DNA of 64,000 nucleotides from Apodemus sylvaticus (lineage: Eukaryota; Chordata; Mammalia; Rodentia; Muridae). The DNA lies in assembly GCF_947179515.1 (NCBI RefSeq), contig NC_067473.1, forward strand, positions 87,962,850 to 88,026,849, read 5' to 3'. Shown one piece after another: positions 32,522 to 43,027 of the stretch. Numbering within the stretch: the stretch's first letter is position 1; every line of letters starts with the position of its first letter. Below the pieces are notes generated by a model. It saw nothing but the letters and a program-made list of their open reading frames with translations, searched no databases and was not told where the DNA came from. A program made the position numbers and the translations under genes.

Positions 32522-33654
32522 TTACTTTTGATATTTCAAATCTTTTGTGGAAGACTGTAGCAAGTATGGTCAAAGCAAAATATAAAAGTTGTACAATATA
32601 ACTCTAATCGAGGTAGAAATGACATCCACAAGGAGTAGCCGTTATTCCTAGATTTGACATAAAGTCATCATAAAAGAAACCATTGACACTAAGTTTGATG
32701 GCAACATAGCACTGGAAATAATTCAGTTACAGTTGCTGGATGGCAGAGAACCTGTATTCGAGGAGGCTGGCCAAACCTCCTGGAAGTCAGTCTTCTGGAA
32801 CTTGCTGGAATCTCGATCTGCATGTACTTTGTAAAGTTCTGAGCGACGATGCCTGGTGTTTCTGGCTTCTGGTGTTTCATGTCTTATTTGGTATATAGTA
32901 GTCTCCATGCAGTACTGTTTCATTACTATTGATGAGATTAAGTTAATTTAAATGGTTTATGGAAAATATATTTACTCATGAAATTTAAGGAAAGTTATAA
33001 GATTCAGCGACAGAATGTTTTCATCCCTATCATTCTGCCTGTGTAAAATATTTACTTATTATTTATGCCTTTGCACTTTCCACTGAGGAACAGGAAGTTC
33101 AAACAGGTGAATGGTTAGGCTCTGGAATTTGGTTTGTTTCAATTTTCTTTCCATTATTTCTCAGAACATATACTGACCTGATGAACTAAACACTCTTCAG
33201 GGAACCTAGAGTGACAGAAATGATTAAGTTCCTACAGAACTATCAGTGAATTATCAAATGTAACAATAATGAAGGGTTCTGTGCATTTGTTGAACACATC
33301 TTTGCCTTGTTAAAAGAAGAAAGTCTTTGGACATTGTTAAAAGAAGAGGCAGGTGGAGGGAATGTTGTTAATTGGCAGATATGTTCATAGAGATGTTCAA
33401 GAACCAGGAAATCGCCCAATTTTGCTGGTAAGCAGAGGCTAGAAAGGGGCCCCCTCAATGAAAAAAAATCAAATGATTCTGATTAAAAATAGCTGCTTCC
33501 TTCAATTTCTGAAAGGAGGAATTAAAGGAATTGATGTTCACGACTGATACAATCATGTCTAGAGACTGTTCTGTTTTTATACCTGAGCTCTTTGTTTTCA
33601 TTGGTATTTTATTTTAAGGTCCTGTGTGCTGTCTACTTCCGAAGCAAAATGGGA
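32522..33654. other. unique DNA; open patch near 32690-32923
   Basis: Two overlapping minus-strand frames (63 and 66 codons) cover a locally GC-richer patch, but neither product is recognised. The rest of the interval shows nothing. Confidence 0.35.
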
Positions 33655-33702
33655 TTTTTGTTTGTTTGTTTGTTTGTTTGTTTTGTTATGTTATGTTATG
33701 TT
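33655..33702. repeat. (TTTG)n then (TTATG)n microsatellite
   Basis: Seven TTTG-type repeats are followed by four TTATG-type repeats. Confidence 0.9.
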
Positions 33703-34055
33703 CTTTAGCCCAGATCCCTATGATTTCGTGGCTTCAGCATCTGTGCATGCCTTATTTCCCCTCCATTGAGATACTTCTTTTGTCAAGTTTAATCATGCAA
33801 ATTAATCATCATCATTCCTTTTCCTCCTGGTCTTCAGTTTTAATATTTAACCTTCACTTGCATGCAATCTGTAAGCCAAGGGTTGATTGATCACAATACA
33901 ATTGCGTGTCCAGTAGGTGTCACTGCCCTAACATAGGGCTCTGGATTTCCATGGTTCTCTCTCTCTCAGCTATTAGAGGACACTGAATCTGGCAAAGACT
34001 TTTAGAGCCTTACAGCAATCTGCTCAATGAACTTTAAAATCTTTACTTTTTACAG

Positions 34056-34141
34056 TGTGGTTTGCTTTGAATATGAATGTAGAACTATTAACCATAAATG
34101 CTGTATAAAGAATTTAGGCCGGGGGCGGAGAAGGTAGAAAG
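34056..34141 (+). other. candidate non-coding exon between consensus splice sites
   Basis: A pyrimidine-rich acceptor ('ctttactttttacag', ending 34055) and a perfect-consensus donor ('aaag|gtaagt', boundary 34141/34142) bracket 86 bp. The interval also holds an isolated GC-box-like 'ccgggggcggag' near 34119, unusual in this AT-rich DNA. There is no reading frame of note. This could be chance; no neighbouring exon was identified. Confidence 0.25.
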
Positions 34142-34504
34142 GTAAGTGATATTAAATCTTAGTTTAGCTAGCTTCTATTCTATTTTATCACTTTTTATGT
34201 AAGACACTCATTATTCATAGTGTTCTTCAGTAATTTTTATTTGAAATTACTGCTTACCAGATTTCTACCACTAAAAATGTTAGTGAAAAATTATTTTTTC
34301 CTATAGACCTATATACTATTTTCACTAATATTTTCATGTTCTGACTTCTTAATGAATTCAATGTTGATTTATCCTAGCTAGAATTTGATATAAGAAACAG
34401 TTACTCTGGGCTACTTTTATATATTGGAGAAAGTTGTATCTTGAAATTAGGAAATGTCAGGACTTACTAGCTATGGCAGTTTAAACATTTGCCTGATTCT
34501 CCAT

Positions 34505-34815
34505 TGTTATGATCTGAATGGGACTCAGGCTTTTGAACAGTTGGTTCCAGTAGTTTGTGTTGTTTGGGAAGTATTAGCATGGTACAGCCTTACTGGGGGA
34601 TGCATGTCATTGGGGTAGCTTTAAGAGTTCTGAGCCTGGTCTACTCCTTCTACTTTATGAACATCATTACAGATGTGATCCCTTAGCTCCCTCTTTCTGT
34701 CTCACTGCCTGCTGCTCTAATTCCAACCATGGTGGACTCATTCCTCTGGATTCATATGGCCCAAATAACTCAGCATTCCATAAGTTTGCCTTGTTTTCTC
34801 ACAGTATCTCATGGC
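34505..34815 (+). repeat. old rodent dispersed repeat (RMER-like)
   Basis: The ordered landmarks 'tatgatctgaatgggactca', 'gtgttgtttgggaagtatta', 'agccttactgggggatgc', 'ccaaccatggtggactcatt', 'cataagtttgcc' and 'ctcacagtatctcatgg' follow a common rodent repeat. Class and name are uncertain. Confidence 0.55.
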
Positions 34816-35439
34816 TAATATCACATTCATTCCCTATACAGCCAACATTTTCTCAGCAACAAATTTACTTAGAGACTGGTGTCACAATAAACAATTTAGA
34901 AAAAAATTAAGAGAGATAGCAATGCATTTGCAATGCTCAGTGGTCACATTATATTACATCACCTGACTACACTACTTCATTCCACTTTCTTTGCTTTTCT
35001 CCAGTGCTAACTCTACATTCTGCCTTTGTAGTGCGAACGTGTGACCTAGACACATGGATCAGCTTCTTCTCTGAGTGTTTTTTTTTGAGACTTAATAAAA
35101 CTATATGCAGAGAGACTTCCAGTCTTCATGAACCTGGAGGGCCATTTCAAGCCTAATCATATGATTCTAGGAAGAATTGTTTACTGTTGACTATTGGATT
35201 AAGGTCACAGTCCCTCACTGTCTGTTTACCTTGTCACATTAGCTTCATCATAGGGAATGTAACAAACACAGACTTGTTTCCTCTAAGCTAGCACATGAGA
35301 AGAACTTACAAGGCATTAGAAAAACAGAAGAATGTGTTTGTTACAGCCAGGGATTTGGAAATCAACCAGTCAATTAAGTTCCTGAAGCCCAAGTATGAGG
35401 ATGAATGTAGAGTCAAGTTACTATGTAAAAGTGCCAGTC

Positions 35440-35613
35440 ATGCCTGTCTATCTGTAAGCCTAGTTTTAGTGTGAGTATGACAGAGAGAGGCTGATCTCGT
35501 AAAGCTCATTCAGAAGCTTCTCCAGACAATCAGTGATGTCCAAGTTCAGCCAAAGTGTCTGTTTCAAAAGATAAGACAGGGACACCTGACATCAACTGCA
35601 GAGATGTACATAC

Positions 35614-35650
<37 letters not shown>
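35440..35650 (+). mobile_element. RSINE1-like SINE
   Basis: A rodent SINE pattern with 'gtgtctgtttcaaaagataa' and 'gacagggacacctgacatca', ending in a (CA)n tract at 35617-35650. Confidence 0.5.
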
Positions 35651-35654
<4 letters not shown>

Positions 35655-36139
35655 CACTATCATTTTGGACATTTTCTGTATTTTATTAGAAACAGGCTAC
35701 AAAATCCATCATATGTTCTGAAAAAGCAATTACTTATATGAATGAACAATGTAGGCCTTATGAAACTATTTATTACATCTATGGACACAATTATTGCTTC
35801 TAGTTGCCCTGTAAACCCTACCATCACCCCAAGTTATGTCTTCAATTTTAAAAGAGGGAGAAAAATAAACAAAGCAATGTATAATTATTATTTTAAAATA
35901 ATATTTAAAATATCAGAAATGAATGGTGACCAGGATAAAGCTATGTAGACAGACATAGTATCACAGGTCTTCATGTTTAAATTTCCATGGATCAGTGGAG
36001 TTCATGTGTTCCCCTTTTCTGTCATACCATGCGAAATTTCATTTGAATAGGGAAAACTACACAAACATGCACTTTTACTTAAAGTATAACTTATATACAT
36101 ATATGTAAAAATATGTTTCTTTCAGAATGGAAAATAGGC

Positions 36140-36400
36140 CAGTCAGTAATGGCCTTCTTACAGCCCACTGGACAGAAGCTATTGTAATGATGCAACTTAG
36201 CAATCTCAGAGCTCTAAAGACTGAGGCACCAGAGTCCCTGAAGCCTCAGCCAGGGGAGTCTACTGTTATTTCCTGCCCAGTGAAAGTCTCTGTCTCAAAA
36301 TGACAAAGTGGACTTGAAGAAAACCTGAAGTTGTCTTCAGGCCTCCAAGTGCACACACATAAATGCCCACACTCTCACATGTACATCGGCTAAACACATA
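36140..36400 (+). mobile_element. RSINE1-like SINE
   Basis: Same type as 35440-35650: 'gtgaaagtctctgtctcaaa', 'caaagtggacttgaag', 'tgaagttgtcttcaggcctc' and 'aagtgcacacacataaatgc'. The body upstream is diverged. Confidence 0.5.
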
Positions 36401-36734
36401 TGCACATGCATGCATTCAACCAGAAGAATGGCAGAGATAATAATTTTTTCAAATAGTAAAAGTGATATGCTTTTAATCAGAATACAAACAGAAATTTCCC
36501 TATGGAAAAGGAAAAGAACAGCTAAGTTTAAAGAAAGGGCTAATTGAGTGTGCACATGGACAGGAATGAGCTGCTACCTGTTAGAAGGGAAACACATCCT
36601 CTACTGCATTCCACTGGTATCACTTTAAGAATGGGAAGAGTTTAGAACACTCAGTTTGGGTATTAATATGTTGCTTAGTACCTTACCTACTGTGCGTATT
36701 CAAAATGACTGAAAATATGTGCTTACAAAAAATC

Positions 36735-36950
36735 TGTATATGATGTTCATAACAATATTATTCAGAATAATGCAAAATGAAAATAATCCAAATGTTTATC
36801 TATTGTTGGCTCAACCAAATGTGGTATATTCACATACTTGAATATTATATAGCTATGAAAAGTAATTAAAAATAGGTGGATGGAACCATCTTGAAAATAT
36901 GTTAGAAAGGAGGAATAATCATACACTGTATTACAGATTTTAGTACATAT
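36735..36950 (+). mobile_element. ancient L1 (L1M-like) ORF2 end, part 1
   Basis: Contains the degraded end of ORF2: 'aatccaaatgtttatctatt', 'aaatgtggtatattcacata', 'gaatattatatagctatgaa' and 'aggtggatggaacc'. It is far more diverged than the murine L1s in this window. It continues at 37322 after two SINEs. Confidence 0.65.
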
Positions 36951-36961
36951 TTATTTTATGT

Positions 36962-37135
36962 TTATGTGTCACCTGAATGTGTGCACGTATACCATGTGAA
37001 TGCAGATCACCACATAGCTTCCCAAAGGAATCATCTGATCCTCTGGGGCTGGAGTTGCAGGGAATTTGCAATGTTAGATGGGAACCAAACTCCAGGGTCT
37101 TTGTTAATACAATAACCCTAACCACTGAGCAATAA
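36962..37135 (-). mobile_element. B3-like SINE inserted in the ancient L1
   Basis: Plus-strand landmarks are 'aatcatctgatcctctgggg', 'ctggagttgcaggg', 'gatgggaaccaaactccagg' and 'taaccactgagcaa': a reversed B3 body with its head at the right. Confidence 0.7.
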
Positions 37136-37179
37136 CACTAATCACCAAGTTTTTATTATAGTTACATATTTGTGGAATA

Positions 37180-37320
37180 GGAGTGCATGTATAACAGCAC
37201 ACCTGGAGGTCAGAGAACAGCATGTAGGAATTTGATTCCTCTACTGTGTGTCCATGGGAACTGAACAGCGGTTGTCAACTATGCAGCAAGCTCTTTGCTC
37301 TGAACATGTCATTGTTTCCT
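37180..37320 (-). mobile_element. second B2/B3-superfamily SINE inserted in the ancient L1
   Basis: Plus-strand landmarks 'cctggaggtcagagaacagc', 'gtccatgggaactgaacag' and 'gcagcaagctcttt' match a reversed SINE of this group. Confidence 0.6.
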
Positions 37321-37321
37321 T

Positions 37322-37590
37322 AGATCTATCGATATAACACACATGGAATATTGATATAAGACATGGAATATCTTAGATACACAAATTAATAGAGACAAAT
37401 ATTGGCCAATAACTTCCAGGAGATGGGGGTGGGTACAGAGTTTTAGGTAGAAGAAAATAGTCTGGGATTACATAGCGGTGGTAGTTGGAACACAGTGCAG
37501 TAAAACCCACTGGACTGGATATTTTGGAGCATAAATTTTATGGCATATGAATTATGGTTTTATAAAACTATTATAAATGATAATAAAAAT
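37322..37590 (+). mobile_element. ancient L1 (L1M-like) 3' end, part 2
   Basis: Matches the mammalian-wide L1M 3' end pattern: 'ccaggagatgggggtgggta', 'cagagttttaggta', 'gtggtagttggaacacagtg', 'cccactggactggatatttt' and 'aaattttatggcatatgaat'. It continues the element begun at 36735. Confidence 0.65.
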
Positions 37591-37928
37591 CATCACAAAG
37601 TATTTATGAATCATGACATGAGACACTCAGGAGAAGCACAAAATATGGTGACCAATGACAATGTACAAGGATCTGTTTGGAGAATAGGATGGAAATGTGA
37701 GAGAGAGATAAAAATCTGTGATATTTAAGATTCTGAATCTATTAGAGATTGTTTCTCAAAACATGTGAAGTTATAAAATATGAGTGAGAAATTGAGCAAA
37801 GAGATGTGTGTTTAACCAAGTCCCCGAAGGACTTTTAGTTCATGATTCTAGTGCCTGCACTGTAGTTACAAGTAACATGGTATATGATAATGCTCCTGTG
37901 ATATAGACATGAGGCTGAGGATTTACAC

Positions 37929-37929
37929 T

Positions 37930-37972
<43 letters not shown>

Positions 37973-37974
37973 TT
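37929..37974. repeat. (TTTA)n microsatellite
   Basis: About 11 pure tetranucleotide repeats. Confidence 0.95.
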
Positions 37975-39149
37975 ATATAGCTCATTTATTAAATATCAAG
38001 TTCCATGTTATAATATAAACTATACAAACACACAGTAATGGCACTCTATAGAGAAGAATTTGTCAAAGAACTCCATCTAATAGAACAGACTAAAGTAGTC
38101 TGTGAACTGTCTTCTTTATTACATTGGCAATTTGTAGATTATTAACAGCTTAGAATTTCCAATATGGATATGCCACTGAACTGCTTAATGCATTTTATGA
38201 ATTGCATGTCTCCTCTGAGCCTCACAAAATCTATGAAATAGGTTAAGCATACAGATAAGGAGCTGGCAAAGACAAAATCAAAGTTAGATGCTTTTTAGAT
38301 AGTCATGAGAAGAGACAAGGATTTTGTGATTTAATGTTCATCCTTCCTCTGTTCTTTTTCTTCTGTTGCTGGTATTTAGATTTTTGGTTTGGATATTGTC
38401 TATTGAACACAATAGCACTTATGGATAGAAGGTTGAGGAGGGTGTTGATGACAAAATAATAAACAATTTAATAAAAAGAAAATCTATAATACATTTCTCT
38501 CCTCTCATGTCTCCTATCTTTTTCAAGTCTCAACCCCATTCTTTTAACCATTGTTATTTATATACAAATAAACATATAAACACAAAATGATGGGTTCTTT
38601 CAGTGTTGACTATATGCATATGTTTCTAAAGCTCACCGCTGAATGTTGGGAAAACAATAATGGGTCGCATCCTTGACTCTCCCTCTCTTAGTAGTTGTTC
38701 ATCCTTGTAGATCTTTATATGACACAGGGAAGACCAGTGAGATTCCCTCTGTTTGAATTGGAATGTCAACTGTTGGAATTGTTCAGGTCTTATTTATGTA
38801 TCCACGTTGTTGAGACTTTATAGGTGAAGCTTCCCTCTCATAGCTAGAAGGCACAATCACATAGTAGACTTCATGAACTTCCTTCTTTTACAATCATTGA
38901 GGATGTTTTCTGAACCTTGAGTGTGGGAATAAAAATGTAAATGTAACAGCATCCATGGTCAGTGGCTTCCTTCCATTGTAAAAATAAACTTCTTCGGTAA
39001 GGAATGAGTTCTACAGTTATTCATGGGCATAAAGATAAATATTTAGAAGGCAGTTAGAAATTGTGCTGGTTTAAGAAAGTAGCTACCTCTCTGTCTTTCT
39101 CTCTTCCTCCCTCCCTCTCCCCCCTCCTTCCCTTCTTCGCTCTGTGTAT
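37975..39149. other. mostly unique DNA
   Basis: No gene seen. Near 38180-38290, 'gagcctcacaaaatctatga' and 'acagataaggagctggcaaa' hint at an antisense MIR-type remnant. A CT-rich patch lies at 39083-39145. Confidence 0.35.
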
Positions 39150-39278
39150 TTGGGGGTGGGGCATATTTGAAAGTCAAAAGAAAATGTATGAGATAAGTTC
39201 TTCTCTGTTTACTCTGTGGGACCAGGGATAAAACTCAGTTTTTGGCCTTGAGGGAGGCAGCTTTAGCCACTGAGCCCT
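39150..39278 (-). mobile_element. B2/B3-superfamily SINE at the ERV insertion point
   Basis: Plus-strand landmarks are 'gtgggaccagggataaaact', 'cagtttttggccttgaggga' and 'ctttagccactgagccc', the reversed head of a B2/B3-type SINE. The LTR element starts immediately after it, so it integrated at or near the SINE head. Confidence 0.6.
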
Positions 39279-39451
39279 TGAGCGCGGCTTAAAAAGAGAG
39301 AAGGGGGATTAGAGAATATGGCATGGCAGTGTGGAGGAAGGTGGTACTTAGACGGGCCCATGCCCAGGCACCTCTTCCCCCTGAGGGACCACACACACAC
39401 AGACATGGTATAGAATAGAGTTTATTCAGGGCAGAGGATGGGAGTTAGAGA

Positions 39452-39515
<64 letters not shown>

Positions 39516-39826
39516 CAGAGACAGAGACAGAGAGAGGAGAAGAGGAGAGGAGAGGAGAGGAGAGGAGAGGAGAGGAGAGGAGAGGAGAGGAGAGGAGAGA
39601 AGAGAGAAGTTGAGGAGTGGATGCCAGCCATGACCACTTGGAGAGAGTGGGGAGGGGAGGAGAGCCCAAGGGGCAGAGAGGTGAGATTGTGATGAGAGAA
39701 AGCGATGAGAGAGAGAGAGAGGAGGGGCAAGTAGCCCCTTTTATAGTGAGCCAGTTCTATGGGGCAGGCAGCCATATCTGGCTGTTGCCAGGTAAATGTG
39801 GGATGGAGCTTAGACAGAATACCAAC
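39279..39826 (-). mobile_element. 3' LTR of ERV-like element
   Basis: A 548-bp LTR on the minus strand. Its U3 begins near 39826 (the first two bases appear mutated). It has a TATAAAA box (plus 39739-39745) in a context identical to the other LTR, an AATAAA signal (plus 39421-39426) and an outer end at 'tgagcgcggctt' (39279). Aligned by eye with 42768-43246, roughly one base in ten differs outside the microsatellite. R contains an expanded purine/pyrimidine microsatellite. The preceding pentamer gccct (39274-39278) resembles gacct (43247-43251), a possible 5-bp target duplication with one mismatch. Confidence 0.85.
39453..39602. repeat. compound microsatellite in the 3' LTR
   Basis: Three phases in order: (GA)n at about 39453-39496, (GAGACA)n at about 39497-39532, then (GGAGA)n to about 39600. 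It lies between the TATA box and the polyadenylation signal. The long open frames across it on both strands are low-complexity artefacts. Confidence 0.95.
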
Positions 39827-42210
39827 TTATTCCACTATTTGTTTAATTAAAAAAGAAAAAAAAAAAGGAAAAAGAGGTGATGGTGAAGCAGGAATAGGGT
39901 CGTCATTGTGATATCTGGCTGCTTCATGCTGACATTGGGGGCGACATGTCTCTGGGGAACCTAGAAAAAGGGGTATAGTGTTGTGTGTTTGTCCAGTCCC
40001 AGGAGGACTTGGCTGCTTCTTGCTGTCCAGGGTCTGTGGAACCATTTGAGGATAGGTCAGGAGAACAGGTCCAGCAGAAGCTGTCTGTGTCTAGAGAAGC
40101 TGAGAGGAGATTGGAGTATCTGAAGTTTGCTTCTCTGGAGCTGTCCTGGATGTGGCAAGGGCCTGGACTTGACAAGATTTTGGAACACATTAGTATAGGT
40201 AGGGAATAAGATTAACTACATTTGGGAGAATGGGAAATTTTCTTAAGATGTACAATTGAAACCCAGAGGAATTCCACCCTTTGGAATAGGTAGTAAACTG
40301 GGAACTTTGGTAGATGTACTTATCTGGATGGGGCCTACTTGGTGCATGATCTGGGTAGGTTTCCTGTAGCTAACAAGTTTATTAAAGAGATAACAACATG
40401 AGTTAACCACATGAACAGTTTTTAAGATGAGCCTTTTGTGGATCAGAAGGAATGGGATTGAAAGTTGGATCTAATAGTGGAATATTTATTATTTGAGTTA
40501 GGCAAATCTATAGGAATGCAGATGTTAGGACAGTGACAGAGCAAGGAGAGGAAATATGAAGCATTTAATGGAAACAGAGTTTTGGTAACTGTTTCCAAAG
40601 GAGATAACTGTCTAGCTGTCAATGTAGTCAGAAGTCTGAGGAATAAACAATAACTTAGCAGTTATATTATTAAAGAATGACAGATTCCAGTAGCCAGTAG
40701 TTCTCTGTGGTCTCTGGTCTCCACGGTGGCTTTGGCTCTCAATCTGGCTTTCAAGCACAGAAGATGCAGGGCTTTTTCTCTATGGAATGGATACCCATGA
40801 CATGAGAAATGGCTTACCTTTTTTTTAGCTAAGTCATTTGCCTCAAGGTATCTGGTCTTGTCCACTGTGCTCTTTTAGCAGCATCATGTAGCAGTGTCCA
40901 TATCTTTCTTCTGAGACCTCCTGGGAGAATCTGTCAGTCCTTTGGGAATTCTGTCTTGAACTTCTGACAAGATTGAGTGCAAGATAGGATAGCAATAGTC
41001 AAGAGAGGATAGGAATGAGAATCTTAAGTAGCTTTGACAGGTTGCATAGGTAGAGGAAAGTATATTGTTTTGTTAGTAAAGATGCTAGGATCAGAGTAAG
41101 AAAGCTGGCTGCAATGGATTAAACCGTGGTGACAGGAAATGAGTTTGTGTAGGCAGAATTAGGCTCGTTAACATCAACTTGAGCACACAGGCTATAGGAA
41201 CAAACAAGTTAAGGGTGTGGGAACACAGAATAGGTGAGGCTTAGGTCCTTAATCATTTACCAGACTGTTAATTTTAAAATGTACGGTTGAAGACAAGTTA
41301 TAGCTCATTGGGTGGGTGGGGAAGTTGCTAAATATAATTTCAGCATCCTGAAGATATATTAGCATCATGCTACAGCCAGGCTAAAGACTCATGTTGTCGT
41401 GAGAGTCTTTAGGGGCTTTGCCATTCCAGAATGCCTGGAGAAGTGCCCAAGCCTGGACCAGAACTTTTTTTCTGCAGCTGTAAAAACTAAGACAGAGGGG
41501 CTCTGGGTCGCTTCTGAGTCAGGAGAAACTCAAGGACTTAAATGTCTTATCAGGAATGTTAGCTGGAACTGGGCATGAGAAGCAAGCCTTTGTTCAAAAG
41601 AAGTTGGCCAGGCTTCATTTGAAGACTAAGGGTTATTTATTATTATGGTTAGTGTTTGAATTTGTAATCTGGTAGAAGAAATAAGAACCTGGCAGGTGGC
41701 GCACACATTGTGGGAGCTGGCCCAACTGTTTTCCCAGGCGCAAAAACTGGAAGTTTGAGAAAAGTAAGCAGTGGCACAGCCACGCACACTAGGAAGTATG
41801 TGTGCCTGTGGGAATTGTCACCCAAGTCTGCACGACCTGCAGGAGAGGCCCACAGGAAAGGCCGAGATGGTAGTGGCTGCTGTGAGAGAAGCAGCATGGT
41901 TCTGAGATCCGCTGCTCTGCCGGTGGCTGTCATAGGCAGCCATAGCGGAGCTGAGCAGGGCGCGGGTCACGGCCCAGCTGTGGTAGGCATGGCAGGAGAA
42001 ATCTGCACTGTGGCCAGTGGAGCGGGATGGCACGGTGGTAAGGACACGCGGCCTGCTTCAGCGGCAGCTGCAGCGATCACACGGGTGGTAGTGGCTATAG
42101 CATGGAAAAGTTTGTCAGCGGGAAAAGTTGTAGTGGGCATGAAAGACTTTGTGACTGCACAGGCACAGGACAGGACTTCCAGCCAAAGGCAGAAGTTGTA
42201 GCCTGGGAAG

Positions 42211-42370
42211 AGGAAGTACCAAAGTAGCTTGTTTCATATCTTAGTAATGGCCAGAGGTGAATGAGATAGCTGTGCCCTGTGGGTGTGAAAAGAAAGTACC
42301 CGAGTAGCTTGTTTTGTATCCTAGCACTGGTGCAGAGTAATGGGGCAGAGCACCGCTGGCCATGGTCTAC
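42211..42370. repeat. 80-bp tandem duplication in the ERV leader
   Basis: The phrase 'gaaagtacccgagtagcttg' at 42292 corresponds to 'gaagtaccaaagtagcttg' 80 bp earlier, followed in both copies by 'tttNNtatc' and 'tagNaNtgg'. It is an imperfect two-copy tandem repeat. Confidence 0.7.
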
Positions 42371-42671
42371 CACGGCCGAAACCATGGCAGGGGCTCGACT
42401 TTCGGGGAACAGGACACCTGCAAGATAATGGCTGTGTGTGGAAACTGTTTGTTTTGCATAGTAGCAGGCAGGTATGTGCTGCTGCCATAGCGGCACAAAC
42501 ATAGACCGTTTATCCCATAGTGTAGGGGAGCTAGGAGAGGGAGTAAGAAACACAGGAGCATTCTATATCCCAGTAAAGGCACAGCAGCAGGCAGGTGGTA
42601 GCTCCAAATTACCCTAGAACTATTACCCTAGAACTATGTAAACTGTCACTCTGACCAGTGGGGAGTGGGGA

Positions 42672-42680
42672 ACTTACCTG
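42672..42680 (-). promoter_or_regulatory. leader splice donor of ERV-like element
   Basis: On the minus strand the sequence reads CAG|GTAAGT, an exact donor consensus, about 70 bp downstream of the primer binding site. Retroviral leaders carry their major splice donor in this zone, so the position supports a once-transcribed genomic RNA. Confidence 0.55.
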
Positions 42681-42748
42681 TCCAGGGCTAGTGAGTGAGG
42701 ATGTGGCTTAAATGGCAAAACTGGCAAGCATACCCACAGTGTTTCTCA

Positions 42749-42766
42749 TTCCCGGCCAACAAACCA
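42749..42766 (-). promoter_or_regulatory. tRNA-Gly-type primer binding site
   Basis: The minus strand reads TGGTTTGTTGGCCGGGAA, one base from the CA end of the 5' LTR. It matches the complement of the 3' end of tRNA-Gly (with CCA) at 15 of 18 positions; the three differences are consecutive. Glycine priming is known for some class I rodent retroelements such as VL30. This site fixes the element's orientation and the LTR edge. Confidence 0.8.
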
Positions 42767-42767
42767 A

Positions 42768-42928
42768 TGAAGGGGACTTAAAAAGAGAGAATTGGGGTTT
42801 AGAGAATGTGATGTGGGGGAAGGGGGTGCCTAGGCGGGCCCATGACCAGGCACATCTTACCTCTGAGAGACCACATGCACACAGACATGGTATAGAATAG
42901 AGTTTATTCAGGGCAGAGGATGGGAGTT

Positions 42929-43027
<99 letters not shown>

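Larger units (their letters stand above)
39828..42748 (-). mobile_element. internal region of non-coding ERV-like element
   Basis: About 2.9 kb between the LTRs. No gag, protease, reverse transcriptase, integrase or envelope motif is recognisable in any frame, so the element would depend on proteins from elsewhere. The part next to the 5' LTR (about 41690-42420) is GC-rich with many CpG, giving opposed open frames at 41710-42201 (+) and 42095-42553 (-) whose products I do not recognise. The side next to the 3' LTR carries an A-rich plus-strand tract near 39847-39874 instead of a clear sense-strand polypurine tract. 'agtggaataa' beside the LTR may be a decayed one. Confidence 0.7.

Noticed and set aside
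39422..39775. 117-codon and other frames across the LTR microsatellite
   Set aside because: Low-complexity translation in several frames; the region is the R portion of an LTR.
41710..42201. 163-codon plus-strand open frame
   Set aside because: It runs antisense to the ERV-like element in a GC-rich stretch where stop codons are rare, and it overlaps a 152-codon frame on the other strand. No domain or start context is seen.
42095..42553. 152-codon minus-strand open frame, considered as a gag remnant
   Set aside because: It is in the right place and strand for a leader/gag, but no capsid, nucleocapsid or cysteine-knuckle motif is visible.
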